The notes under the pieces were generated by a model. The model was not told the origin of the DNA and searched no databases. It saw only the letters and a list, made by a program, of their open reading frames with translations. Shown one piece after another: positions 1 to 10,424 of a DNA stretch of 64,000 bases. The translations under genes were made by a program, and so were the position numbers. The stretch's first letter is position 1. Each line of letters starts with the position of its first letter. Source of the stretch: Paenibacillus sp. P25. Its GTDB lineage: Bacteria > Bacillota > Bacilli > Paenibacillales > NBRC-103111. The stretch is from positions 6,200,001-6,264,000 of the forward strand of contig CP085629.1 of the NCBI GenBank assembly GCA_024704175.1, written 5' to 3'.

Positions 1-2
1 AG

Positions 3-491
3 ATCATTATTACAACTCACCACGTTGGACTTTTTTCTATTCTTTCAGACTGGCTGACAAAAGGCGAAAAAGCATCTTCGTATAAGAGATTTACCCAAAT
101 GCATACCTTAAAAAACTCGTCCAATGAATTATTTTTGTTGGATTGTAAAAAAGATGTTTTTCTTTATCATCTTGAGTTACTGCAAATGTTACAGCATGCG
201 ATAAACGACAATCTGTTATATGCTTATCATTTCGCAATACTAAGACAAGTATTAGAAAACGTTTCCTCCTTTCTCGGCGTTGGACGAATATCGTATGTGC
301 TTGAACAAATCGGAGTGGATGACACTGATGATGTAGCTCGAATAGTAAATACATTGTCGCATAAAACTGTTTTCCGGTACGAGGCAAAAGAATTAGTTCC
401 TGATAACGCAGAACTTTTATCAAATGTATTTAACAAGCTTCAAAATAAATATAATTTTGTATTACACATAGGTGGTGGTAACGATGCATGA
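3..491 (+). CDS. C-terminal part of an AAA/ABC-type ATPase (partial)
   Basis: The frame is open from the left edge of the window, so only the last ~162 residues are present. Near the start it reads IIITTHHVGLF, which looks like the D-loop/H-loop strand with the switch histidine of SMC/ABC-like ATPases. The tail (HFAILRQVLENVSSFLG, then INTLSHKT-like VNTLSHKT) resembles the end of AAA_13-type ATPases such as PrrC/RloC relatives, which are often encoded inside type I restriction loci. The stop overlaps the start of hsdM by 8 bp, so the two genes were co-transcribed and translationally coupled. The local sequence is AT-rich compared with the rest of the window. Family assignment is by motif and context. 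The N-terminal Walker A and any nuclease domain lie outside the window. Confidence 0.55.
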   Translation: MIITTHHVGLFSILSDWLTKGEKASSYKRFTQMHTLKNSSNELFLLDCKKDVFLYHLELLQMLQHAINDNLLYAYHFAILRQVLENVSSFLGVGRISYVLEQIGVDDTDDVARIVNTLSHKTVFRYEAKELVPDNAELLSNVFNKLQNKYNFVLHIGGGNDA

Positions 492-2240
492 TTTACAACA
501 AAAACAATTAGGTGCAACCCTGTGGGCCATAGCAGATAAACTTCGCGGAGCGATGAATGCCGACGACTTTCGTGATTACATGTTGTCTTTTCTCTTCTTG
601 CGCTATCTTTCAGATAACTATGAACAGGCAGCAAAAAAAGAACTTGGTAGCGATTATCTTTATTGTGAGAATGAAATTAAAAATATCTATGCTTTGCGAG
701 TAAGCAGGATGAGACTATTAGTGTGATGAAAGAGCAGGCAAGCAGATTATTTTAGCAAACAAAAATTAGAAGAAAATGAAAAAAAGATGGTGCTCGATGA
801 TCATTTCACATTGTTTGAAAGTAAAAAGTTGACCCCGCTTATTATGTGGTATAATAACAACTTGGATCAAGTAGCCATGTTTGAAAAGCAAATGCGACGT
901 AAGCTTCATTACGTAATCAAGCCGCAGTATCTCTGGAGTAATATATACGAATTAGCTCGCACGCAAAACAAATACCTCTTGAAGACATTACAAGCTGGTT
1001 TTAAATTTATAGAAAATGAGTCTTTCGACAGTACGTTTCGTGGGTTGTTCTCAGAGGTGAATCTTGACTCTGATAAGCTTGGAAGAAATTACAACTCTCG
1101 CAATGCAATGCTGTGTTCGATTATAACCGAAATTTCTGAGGGGCTAGATGAATTTTCTAACGAAAGTGATCTACTGGGCAATGCCTACGAATACTTAATA
1201 AGTCAATTTGCTGCAGGATCAGGTAAAAAAGCTGGAGAGTTTTATACCCCCCAGCAGATTTCGACCATCCTTTCTCGAATCGTTATACTTGATAGCCAAA
1301 AACCAAGTGAAGGGAAAAAAAGTATATTAATAACCTGCTGGACTTTGCTTGCGGCTCTGGTTCTCTTCTAATTAACGTTAAAAAGCAACTTGAGCCAAAC
1401 AGCATTGGGCAGATATATGGACAAGAAAAGAATATCACGACTTACAATCTTGCGCGTATGAACATGCTCCTTCATGGATTCAAAGACTCTGAATTTCAAA
1501 TATTTCACGGAGATTCATTATTGAATGATTGGGACATTTTCAATGAAATGAACCCAGCCAAGAAATTGGAGTGTGACGCAGTTGTAGCAAATCCACCTTT
1601 CAGTTACCGTTGGGAGCCGAACGATACACTTGCTGAAGATTTTCGTTTTAAAAACTATGGATTGGCACCGAAATCAGCAGCAGATTTTGCTTTTCTACTT
1701 CATGGTTTCCACTTTTTAAGCGATAGTGGCACAATGGCAATCATTCTGCCACATGGTGTTTTATTCCGTGGTGGTGCAGAAGAAAAAATAAGGACTAAAT
1801 TGCTTAAGGACAATAATATCGACACGATAATAGGATTACCCGCAAACCTCTTTTTCTCTACTGGTATTCCGGTCTGTATTCTTGTGCTAAAAAAGTGCAA
1901 GAAATTTGATGATGTGCTGTTTATTAACGCAAGTGAGTACTACGAAAAGGGGAAACGTCAAAATATCTTATTGCCAGAGCATATTGACAGAATAGTTGAC
2001 ACATATCAATATCGAAAAGAAGATGACAAAAAATATTCTCGCCGTGTCTCCATGGAAGAAATTGAAAAGAACGGCTACAACCTGAATATATCAAGGTATG
2101 TAAGCACAGCTCCGGAAGAAGAAATTATTAATCTTGCGAAAGTAAAAGAGGACTTAGACTGCATTGAAAAAGATATAAATGAAGCCAAGGAAAAACACAA
2201 TCGGTTTTTAAGAGAGCTTGGGTTGCCGGAGTTGAAGTAA
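484..2240 (+). pseudogene. hsdM: Type I restriction-modification DNA methyltransferase subunit HsdM, frame broken
   Basis: N6-adenine methylase subunit of a type I restriction system. The start MHDLQQKQLGATLWAIADKL is typical of HsdM. The N-terminal four-helix domain is followed by the AAGSGKKAGEFYTPQQ segment, the SAM-binding motif I (DFACGSGS, read across the break near 1340) and the catalytic NPPF motif (about 1590). The reading frame changes at least twice, between ~690 and 785 and at ~1335-1345. All pieces are collinear and full length for the family (~580 aa). No hsdS specificity gene or hsdR follows: the next gene runs the opposite way. The locus is therefore an orphan or remnant even if the frameshifts are sequence errors. 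An hsdR could lie to the left of the window. Confidence 0.85.
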
Positions 2241-2388
2241 GCTAGATTTCGCTATTAGGTGTTTGTCGGTCCAATAAATCATCCAAAGGTGATCTACAAT
2301 AATAATTTAGAGATGCCACCTTCACTTTGAAGAAACACTTTCATTTCTGCGTCTTAATACTTTTCAAGAAATTTATTAAGTCTTCTAA

Positions 2389-5300
2389 CTATATTGGCTG
2401 AATGCGAAAGACCACCTTCAACGAATGCGAAGGTGGCTTCTCATGCCAATTTATTGCTGACTCCCTGTTTTTTAATCCACCTCGTAAAAAACAGAATACC
2501 GGATTATTTTGTACATACGTATAAAGGTTCTGACTCTGCGAATTCCACAAATCGCCCTTATACGTATCCTCACTAACAAACCGCCCCATCTCCGGCTTGT
2601 AGTACCGGGCACGCGCGTAGGACAATCCGCTATAGAAATCATAGCTTAATCCCGTGTAGCCGAAAAGATTATCCGGTCCCGGCCAGTTCGGGTCGAATTT
2701 CTTGGCGTCGAGCGGAGAGCCGAATTCATCGTAATGGTAGCGCGCTGACATCCGGCCGTCGTTCGTCATCATTCCGAGCGTGCTGCCCAAGGCATCCGTT
2801 ACGTAGTGGAGCGTATTCGGGCCGATCAGCGTCTGGGTGCTGCGCTTATCCGGCGTCGGCTCCCATCCGTTGTTCGCATCCGCCGTATGCTGGAACGTCA
2901 TGCTTTCCCGGGCGCCAAAAGCCCCGTAGATATACGTTTCCTTCCACTGGCTCTGATCCGTCTCCTGAGCCACAAGCGGCTCCGGCAAGGCAAGACTTAC
3001 ATCGTTCGTATATTCGAACTCCCAATGCCCCTGCTTATATTCCTGCTCCCACCCGACTCGGGGACCGCCCGGATGGCCGTCCGGATACGGTTCGTCGACC
3101 GTTCCGCACTTCTTCGCCAGACCCGGCGGTACGAAGCCTGCAGGCACGACGTGGTCGCATTTGTTAGGCCGGTTCGGGTTGCCTTTACCATTGTTACCAT
3201 TTCCATTTCCTTTCCCGTTGTTATTGCCGTTGCCATGGTTTCCGTTGCCGTTCCCTTCGTTTCTGCCTCCGGGCGCATGGGCCACGTCGATCGTCATCTT
3301 GATCCGGTTGCCATCCCCGTCGTACAGGAATCGGGAGATGTCGCCCCGTTCGTTCGTATGCTGCGCCAACCGGTTGGCGGAATCCCAGCGGTATTCCTCC
3401 AAGGTCTTCGGCGTTTGCGTCGAGCTGGTGGTGGTGGCAGTGCTGAATGATTGTACGCCGTAAACAGAGGAGCCTACCCCGCCATAGACGGACGGCACAA
3501 CGCCGTTAACAGAAGATGCGATGCCGAACGACTGCGTTAATACTGTATCTTCGCTGTCTCCATCCGACAGCACGCCCAGGACCTTCAGCAGGTCGCCGCG
3601 TTTATCGTAGGACATCGTTTTGTATTCGCCTTGCGTATTTTCCCAGCGCAGCAGACGGTCCGCCGCGTTATACGTATAGGTCTCGGTATCGTTCAGATCG
3701 CCCCAGGCGGTTGCCTTCGTCAGCCTGTTGCCGACGGCGTCGTAGCCATAGGTCGTAGTCATCCGCGATCCCGTATCGTTTCCGTTCTGCTTCTGGACGG
3801 AAACCAGCTGATTCAGCGCATCGTAGGCATAGTCGCTTATGATCGAATCCGGATGCTCCTGTCCATCCGCATCATCCTCGTCATCCCCGCCTTCACGGCG
3901 TTCCATCCCGGACCGGTTGCCGACCGGATCGTAGGTGTACATCAGCTGCTCGAGAATTTTCCCGTTCTGATTCACTTGCTTCTGCTCCAGGAGCTGTCCG
4001 AGTGCGTCGTAGCTGTATGTGCTTGTCGCTCCAGTGAAGAGCGTCTTCCCGGTCAATTGGCCTTTCTTATCGTACGTATAAGATGTAGTGCGGCCAAGCG
4101 CATCCGTCATCTTGGTCATGCGTTCCAACAAGTCGTACTCATACGTAACGGCTGAGCCGTCAGGGTAGACCAGCTTGCTTCGGCTTCCGCCCGGCGTCCA
4201 TTCATAGCGTACGGTACGGCCGGCGGCATCGGTAACCTGCAGCAGGCGGTCCAAAGCGTCATAGTTATAGGCCGTTGTCCCCTGAGCATCGGTCATTTTC
4301 GTGCGTCGGCCGAGCGCATCATACGTGTAGTCGACCTTTTGTCCGTCCGGATAGAGAATCCGGGTCAAACGGTTCATCATATCATACTGGTAATTCGTGG
4401 ACAGGCCGTCGGGATGAACAATGTCCGTCGTATTCCCGTTGCCGTCATAGCCTAACTTCGTTACTTCACCCAGCGGATTGGTTTCCTGAACCAAGCGGCC
4501 GTAAGCGTCATACGCGTACTGCGTGGAACGGCCAAGCGCATCCGTTTTTTGCGTAATCCGTCCGACCGGATCGTACGTATATCCCGTTCGGTTGCCCAAG
4601 GCATTGTTGACCGCCGTAAGCCGTCCAAGGGCATCGTAATCGTATGCCGTCGCCTGCTGTTTGGCGTCTTTCAACGTCTTCACCCGGCCTACTGCATCGT
4701 ACTCGATGCTCGTTTCATAGCCGAGCGCGTTCAAGATCCGGTTGACCCGGCCTAAGGCGTCATAAGTATATGCAGTGGATTTGCCCTCTTCATCCGTTGA
4801 AACGGTAACCCGGCCGAGTTCGTCGCGCGTAAGCTTGGTCTCGCCGCCAAGCGGATCCACCGTCCGTACGAGTAGACCCCGAGGATCGTAGAACATCTGC
4901 CATACCCCGCCGTTCGGCTGGGTGACCTTGACGGGCCGTCCCGCTGGATCGTAAGCATAAGCGGTCACCTGTCCAAGCGCATCGGTCATGCTGGTCAGTC
5001 GCCCTATGGCATCGTAAGCATACTGCTTATGGTATCCCAGTGCATTCGTCTCGCTGACGAGCCTGCCCAGCACATCGTATGCATATTCGGTCCGCGTGCC
5101 GTCCGCGGCGGTAACCACGACAGGTAAGCTGCGGGCGTCATATTCGATCCGCGTGATGCCCCCGTTCGGGTCTTTACGCGACGTCAAATTCCCCGCATGG
5201 TCATAACCGAATTCGGTAACAAGCCGTTCCGGCGCAGGACCTATAACCTTCACAAGCCGATCGGCTGAGTCATAGAAGTATTCGGTCACTTTTCCGTTGG

Positions 5301-8025
5301 CATCCGTCATCGATTTGCGGTTGCCCATCTCATCGTATTGGTAAGAAACCGTGCCCCCCAGCGCATCCGTGACGGATGTCAGATGGGCAAGCGAATCATA
5401 TCCGTAAGATGTGCGTGCACCGGATGCGTCGGTATGACCCGTAAGATTGCTGTTCTTATCGTATTCATACGTTTCCCGGAAGCCGAGCGCATCGATGCGC
5501 GCCTTCACCCGGTCGCGTGCGTCGTATTCGAATACCGTGCGTCCCCCCAGGGCATCGATTGCCTTCGTTACCCGGTGGAGCCCGTCGCGGATCAGCTCCT
5601 GACGGAAACCTGCGGGGTCGGTAATCTTTGCCACAAAACCGGTCTCATCGTTTTCCAGCGAGATTTGTTCTCCTGCCGCATTCGTGACAGATGTTGGAAT
5701 CCCCCGAGCGTCGCGAATCACCGTGGATCGGTTCCCCAAGGCATCCTGTACGGAGGTCAGGTTCCCCGCTCGTCATAGCCGAGCACGGTTCTTCCGCCCA
5801 GCGCGTCCGTGATCACCTCAGGCTGGTTAAAGCCGTTATACGAAATATCCGTCACGTTCCCGAGCGGGTCCGTCTGCTGGCGCACATTGCCGAACGTATC
5901 GTAGCTATAGCGCCATATGCTGCCATTGCGGTCGATTCGGGCCGTCATCTTATCGTTCGCATCGTATTCGAAACGTTCCACCGTGCCGTCCGGATAATGA
6001 ATGGCCGTTTGAAGCATCCGTTCGTTATAGTCGAATCGCTTGATGCGGCCGAGCGGATCGGTTGTGAGCGTGTAGCGTTCTTCCGGATGATACTCGACGG
6101 TGCCCCAATGTCCGTTAAAATCGCGCCGCCGCACGACCCGACCTTGATTATCGTACTCATTCACCAGGGTCGAGCTGTGATTCGGATCGTCAATCTCGGT
6201 CATCTGATGCTTGTTATCATAGCGGAACCGGATCGTAGCCGAATCCGGAAGCTGGATCGAGAGCAGGTTATGGCTCAGCTCTTCCACTTCGTAGTGCACT
6301 TCCCGCCCGGTTTGGTCGGTTACAACTGCAAGTTTACCCCCGCTTCCGTAAGTGAAGGAGAGGCTTGCGCCGGCCGTTTCCGCTTTCGTTAAAATCGTAC
6401 CGTTATAAGTCAGCTTGATCTGATTGCCGTTGGCGTCGGTAATGGAGGATAGCATCCCGTCCTGCCGGAACAAATAACGCAGCTTCTGCGGCGTCTCAAG
6501 CAGGAACGTGCCGTCCACCTGCTTCCTTAAAGTATCGAATCCGCCGGCCGGCGTGGTGTAGCCTCCATTCCCCGAAGGCGTATAGACATACCGTCCGCCT
6601 TCCGGTGTAATCAGATGCATCACCCCGCCTTCCGTCCGCTCGAGATGCCGTTCGAACGTATGGTGCCAGCCTGCCCCGAGCACGCCGTTGTAATTGTGCC
6701 GGCTGTTATATGTAACTTTAAATTCAAGCGGCATCACGGCAGGGAGCGAGATGTTCGTATGAGAGAACGAGAAGTCACCGGTCGCCAGATTAATGGGATC
6801 CCACCAGCTTGGTTTGTTATGCCCTTTCCGGTTCGTAATCTGCTCGAACGTCAAGTCCTGTAGGAACTCCTGCAAGGAAATGCGTCCGGCCAGCTCGGGA
6901 TCCTGGATAATAAAATTCAGGCCTTTGTCGATGAATTCCGGACAGCCTTCGTTGTCGTTGCAAGCCGGTATGGATTCGTGGTTATCGGCCGCAATCTTCT
7001 CAACGCCCCATTTCAGCTTCTCTAGGGTGTCTGCTTTGTAATAGTAACCGGCTATCGCCTGCCACGTAATATCCCAATCGGGCGCTTTGTAACGCAGTAC
7101 GCGAATCGCTTGCGAGATGCCGGATTGGTTCTTGGCCGGATTGGCTGCATTGTAGTATGGATTGCTCGGCAGTCGTTCGGCCGTTGCGGTAATATCCGCG
7201 ATCTCGTATTCGTGCAAAGTATAAGGGATGCTCCACTGCTGCACATATTGTCCGGGTTTGTTGTCGTCCCTTAAAGGGAAATTCGGAAAATAGTTATCCA
7301 GGGGCTTATCCTGGGCCCAGCCCAAATGCGAATTATTCGGTGCGCCTCCGGCGAGTCGAAGGGAACTTCAACCTGCAGCGTTTCTTCACTTCCCGGGACC
7401 TGGTCATTCCCTTCCCGCTTCGTGTAACGAATCTTCACCGTCACCAAGGTACCGCGCTCGGCAATTCCGCGAATGACATTCTGGTCGTTCATCCGGTCCG
7501 CTCTCGCCTGCTTAACCTCTACATTAAGGTATCCCGGGGCAGGCGGAGCCGGGTTATCGATGGTGATATTGTTTTGTCCGAAGAACGGCCGGTCCTCATC
7601 TTGAGGAGTGGCACAAACCGTGTAAGTCCCCTCCGGCAAAGGCCGACCGCCGTGACCGTTGCGACTGCCGATATGGCCGTCCCAAAAATAGGTATATTGC
7701 AGCGGTCTTACGCTCTCACTGACATTATCAATATGATCGATCGGAAACGGCTCGGGCACTTCCCTCGGCGCCGGGGGTTCCCTTCGTAGACCGTGATCGT
7801 TCCGGGCCGGCAAGTATCGAGACTCGCCGTATGCTCCCGGTCCGTATAGTTCCATGATAAGGTCGTTCCTTGACGATATACCGTATTAAAAGTGAGCGGA
7901 TTGGCGTTAAGCGTCGTCGCGGCATAGGCCTTCTTCGCGCCGCCTCCCGGAAAGATCGGAATTCCCGATAAGGCGACCGCCACGGCCAGCAAACAGGCCA
8001 TCCAGCTTTTCCAAATGCGTTTCAT
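2389..8025 (-). CDS. Secreted RHS/YD-repeat protein, toxin tip missing
   Basis: A very large (~1,880 aa) exported YD-repeat protein. A signal peptide (MKRIWKSWMACLLAVAVALS...AYA) is followed by a ~230-residue N-terminal region, a DUF6531-like entry (NLATGDFSFSHTNISLP near 6740-6800) and a long run of YD repeats (YDALGR, YDAVGN, TDALGR types). Then come an asparagine/glycine-rich linker (about 3165-3270) and the RHS core end (GLSYARARYYKPEMGRFVSED, NLYTYVQNNP). After that motif a polymorphic toxin would normally start. Here only ~36 unrelated residues follow before the stop, and there is no immunity gene. The frame breaks near 7780, 7345 and 5760, with homology continuing directly across each. 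It lies 33 bp behind the SLH gene on the same strand, so it is probably one transcript controlled by the c-di-GMP riboswitch. Likely a cell-surface filament or shell protein. Confidence 0.85.
2411..2437 (-). terminator. Possible hairpin terminator after the RHS gene
   Basis: Inverted repeat CCACCTTC (2412-2419) / GAAGGTGG (2429-2436) with a 9-nt loop, followed on the minus strand by a short T-rich run. It lies inside the last codons of the RHS frame, which fits a coding sequence whose 3' end has been replaced. Weak U-tract. Confidence 0.35.
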
Positions 8026-8058
8026 GTTCCCCGTATTCCCCTCAATTCAACTTAGCGA

Positions 8059-10146
8059 TTACAATTTGTTCTGTTTATCCAGCAGACGGTAAATGACGGC
8101 CGCCGCCTGCGCTCGTGTAGACGATTGCTTCGGCATGATTCCCGTTTCGCTTCCTTCGATAAGCCCCTCCCGTGTGGCGAGAGCCGCATAAGCCCGCGCC
8201 CAAGGGCTGATCTCCCCGGCATCGGCATAGGTTAATGCAGCCGTGAGCTCCGCATCGCTAAGGGACAGAGCCCGCGCCTCCTGGCCTACGGCCCGTGTAA
8301 GCATTGCCATCATCTGCTCACGGGTAAGTACGGCATCCGGGTCAAAGCGGCCGTTGCTGCCCTGTACAAGTCCAAGCTTCGCGGCCCTCTCGATCCAGCC
8401 TGCCCCCCAATGGGACGAGGGTACATCCGTGAAGGCGCCGCCTTGCGCGGCCACCGGCTTTTCTCCCAGGGCGGCCAGCAGCAATTTTACAAATTGCGCC
8501 CGGGTCAGCGGCCCGTCAGGAGCAAATTCGTTGTCTCTTACGCCGTCGACGATCCCTCTCGCGGCGAGCGGTTCGACAACCTCTCTGGACCAGTGGCCGG
8601 CCATATCGCCGAAAGTGACGTCGTTCAGCCCTACCGCATAAATTCCGCCGCCGGGGATGTTCGCCTCAACCGAGCGGGGTAGGGGATTCGTTTTACCGAC
8701 CAACCGTGTCCACGTTTTTCCCTGCTCATCCCACCGGTACAAGGACAGCTTGCGCTCCTGTAATGCTGTAAGAACTGCGTTCTCGTAACCCATGGAGAGC
8801 CGAAGCTTCTCGCCGACAATCTGATCCAGGCCGCGAACGGCCCAAACGCCGGAGACCAGGCTCAGCTTCCCTCGGGAATCGGGCAAATAAGCCCCGCTGT
8901 CCTCCGGGGAAAGCTCAACCGTGGTATCCCCGGATAGTGCGCCTTCCGCTATGGTCAGCTTCACCCGGTCCTCCTGCGCCGTAATTTCACCTCCGGATCG
9001 GCCGATCAGCTTGGATGCCGGAGCCGATTTGGCGGGAGAAGTAACAGCTGCAGGTACAGGCGAGTAGCCTCCGCCGCTATCCGAACCGGACGAAGGCACC
9101 GCTACGGAGGTGTCAGTGCGCGTAAAGGTACGGTAAACCATCGTTCCGTCCGCCGCCGTCAGGACCAGCCGATATCCATCGAAGGCGAGGGCTCTCATCG
9201 CGGCGTCGCCCGTATCGATCGGATGCGTTTCGCCGAGCTGCGTATTCACGCCCATCAGCTCCGGATTGCCGTCCTGATTATCCTGAATCCATGCTGCCTG
9301 CCCGTCTCCGATATAAAGCTGGTAATATTCGCTTTGTTTTTTGGAGGGGGTGGTCAGATCCGTAAACCGCGGATGTGTCGGATCATTTAAATCCGCCAGC
9401 ACCACCTTCGTCCGCAACTGTGAGTCGGATTGTTTAAACAAGGCCTGCGTTCCGTTAAAGGCGATATTCATGACGAATTGGCCGCTCGGAAGCGATAAAA
9501 CGCCGGTCGTTTGCCCCGTGGCCAGGTTGTAAAGGCTTAGTCCTCCGTCCTGCACGTTGATGAACAGCACTTTGCCCTTGGCGACTGCCGGAAAACGCCC
9601 GGTTCCAATCTTCGTCTCCTTGGCCTGCAGGAAATCGTATCGGTACAAATCATATTTCGACGGATTGAACCAGACGATATCCGACCCGTCTATGGAAAGA
9701 TGGGAATACCCCCCGCTTACACTACTGAGTCGCCGTTCCACGCCTTCCGCCAGGTCCATTCCCCATATAGACCAGCCCCCGTTATCGGTACCGGACGTCC
9801 GGCGGTCGATCCATGCGACATACACATGTCCCCCTTGGCCTTCGGATACGACCGGAACCATTTTCAAAGAGGAAGCGCTTGTGAGCTCGCTTGGGCGCAC
9901 TGCCGTCCAAGCTGCGGTAAAACACCTGCTTTGCCTGCCCTGCTCATCCGAATCGATCCAGACCATGTGTTTGCCTGATACGAAAGGATGTCCCTCCGGC
10001 GCACGCACGGTAGTGCTTTGGTCGGACTTCGTATAAACAATTTCCGCATGCGTTTGTGAAGGAAGCACCGGCGCCGCGGACATCATAATCGCCATAACGC
10101 TGATTCCGATACGTAAACTAGCCTGTAATCTCAATCTTTTCTTCAC
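8059..10146 (-). CDS. SLH-domain surface protein with beta-propeller-like N-terminus
   Basis: Exported cell-wall-associated protein of ~695 aa. I start it at the GTG at 10146 (MKKRLRLQASLRIGISVMAI), preceded by GGAGGGG. The longer frame to 10188 begins inside the riboswitch terminator. A signal peptide is followed by ~330 residues of repeated beta-strand units (WIDSDEQG, YVAWIDRR, LYRYDF, LYNLATGQT) resembling TolB/propeller blades. A serine/glycine/proline linker and a ZU5-like strand-rich segment come next. The last ~190 residues hold three S-layer homology domains: FGDMAGHWSREVVEPLAARG, FTDVPSSHWGAGWIERAAKL and a divergent third copy starting YADAGEISPWARAYAALA. SLH domains bind pyruvylated secondary wall polymer. 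It is first in the operon with the YD-repeat protein and may anchor or accompany it at the cell surface (inference). Confidence 0.85.
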   Translation of the reverse strand: MKKRLRLQASLRIGISVMAIMMSAAPVLPSQTHAEIVYTKSDQSTTVRAPEGHPFVSGKHMVWIDSDEQGRQSRCFTAAWTAVRPSELTSASSLKMVPVVSEGQGGHVYVAWIDRRTSGTDNGGWSIWGMDLAEGVERRLSSVSGGYSHLSIDGSDIVWFNPSKYDLYRYDFLQAKETKIGTGRFPAVAKGKVLFINVQDGGLSLYNLATGQTTGVLSLPSGQFVMNIAFNGTQALFKQSDSQLRTKVVLADLNDPTHPRFTDLTTPSKKQSEYYQLYIGDGQAAWIQDNQDGNPELMGVNTQLGETHPIDTGDAAMRALAFDGYRLVLTAADGTMVYRTFTRTDTSVAVPSSGSDSGGGYSPVPAAVTSPAKSAPASKLIGRSGGEITAQEDRVKLTIAEGALSGDTTVELSPEDSGAYLPDSRGKLSLVSGVWAVRGLDQIVGEKLRLSMGYENAVLTALQERKLSLYRWDEQGKTWTRLVGKTNPLPRSVEANIPGGGIYAVGLNDVTFGDMAGHWSREVVEPLAARGIVDGVRDNEFAPDGPLTRAQFVKLLLAALGEKPVAAQGGAFTDVPSSHWGAGWIERAAKLGLVQGSNGRFDPDAVLTREQMMAMLTRAVGQEARALSLSDAELTAALTYADAGEISPWARAYAALATREGLIEGSETGIMPKQSSTRAQAAAVIYRLLDKQNKL

Positions 10147-10177
10147 TTTCTTTGCCCCTCCAGCCTTTTTTGGCAAT

Positions 10178-10199
10178 AAAAAAGCCAAGCTCCTTGAGC
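10178..10199 (-). terminator. Riboswitch expression-platform terminator
   Basis: On the minus strand GCTCAAG-GAG-CTTGGC followed by TTTTTT forms a short GC-rich hairpin with a U-tract. Its 5' arm (GCTCAAG) is the same sequence that forms the 3' side of the aptamer P1 stem, so terminator and ligand-bound aptamer exclude each other. Confidence 0.75.
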
Positions 10200-10286
10200 A
10201 ACCCGGCTATCGTGCCTGAAGCGGACTTCAGGAGTAGACCCGTGGCTTTGCGCCCCCGACTTTCGTACGAGTTTGCCTTTATTCAA
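10194..10286 (-). promoter_or_regulatory. c-di-GMP-I (GEMM-I) riboswitch aptamer
   Basis: The minus strand carries the conserved GEMM-I landmarks in order: GGCAAAC, GAAA tetraloop side (ACGAAAGT), GGGGCGCAAAGCCACGGGTCTA, a variable P3 hairpin (CCTGAAGTCCGCTTCAGG), then GATAGCCGGGTTGC. P1 is TTGAATAA (10279-10286) with TTGCTCAA (10194-10201). It lies ~48 nt upstream of the GTG start of the SLH gene. Because P1 shares its 3' strand with the terminator hairpin, binding of c-di-GMP should prevent termination, i.e. an ON switch. The aptamer identity is by consensus match; the direction of control is inferred from the overlap. Confidence 0.9.
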
Positions 10287-10373
10287 TCACTTGACATGAA
10301 TCTTTAGACCTATAAAGTGTACTATAAAACGTTTGAAAAAACAGTGGTACAAATCACATTTTCACTAAAGATG

Positions 10374-10410
10374 CAAAAAAAAGCCCGCCAAGGATTCACC
10401 TTGACAGGCT
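10374..10410 (-). terminator. Intrinsic terminator of the U32 gene
   Basis: Stem AGCC-CGC-CAAGG / CCTTG-ACA-GGCT (10382-10410), followed on the minus strand by eight T residues (10374-10381). It closes the U32 gene and isolates it from the riboswitch transcript. Confidence 0.8.
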
Positions 10411-10424
10411 CTGCTTTGCTTCGC

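Noticed and set aside
2500..6400. Regularly spaced repeats in the RHS gene as a possible CRISPR or DNA repeat array
   Set aside because: They are degenerate YD codon repeats inside a coding frame, not identical DNA repeats with spacers.
10288..10312. TTGACA and TATAAA on the plus strand as a promoter
   Set aside because: Spacer is only 14 bp and no plus-strand gene follows; it is antisense to the riboswitch leader.
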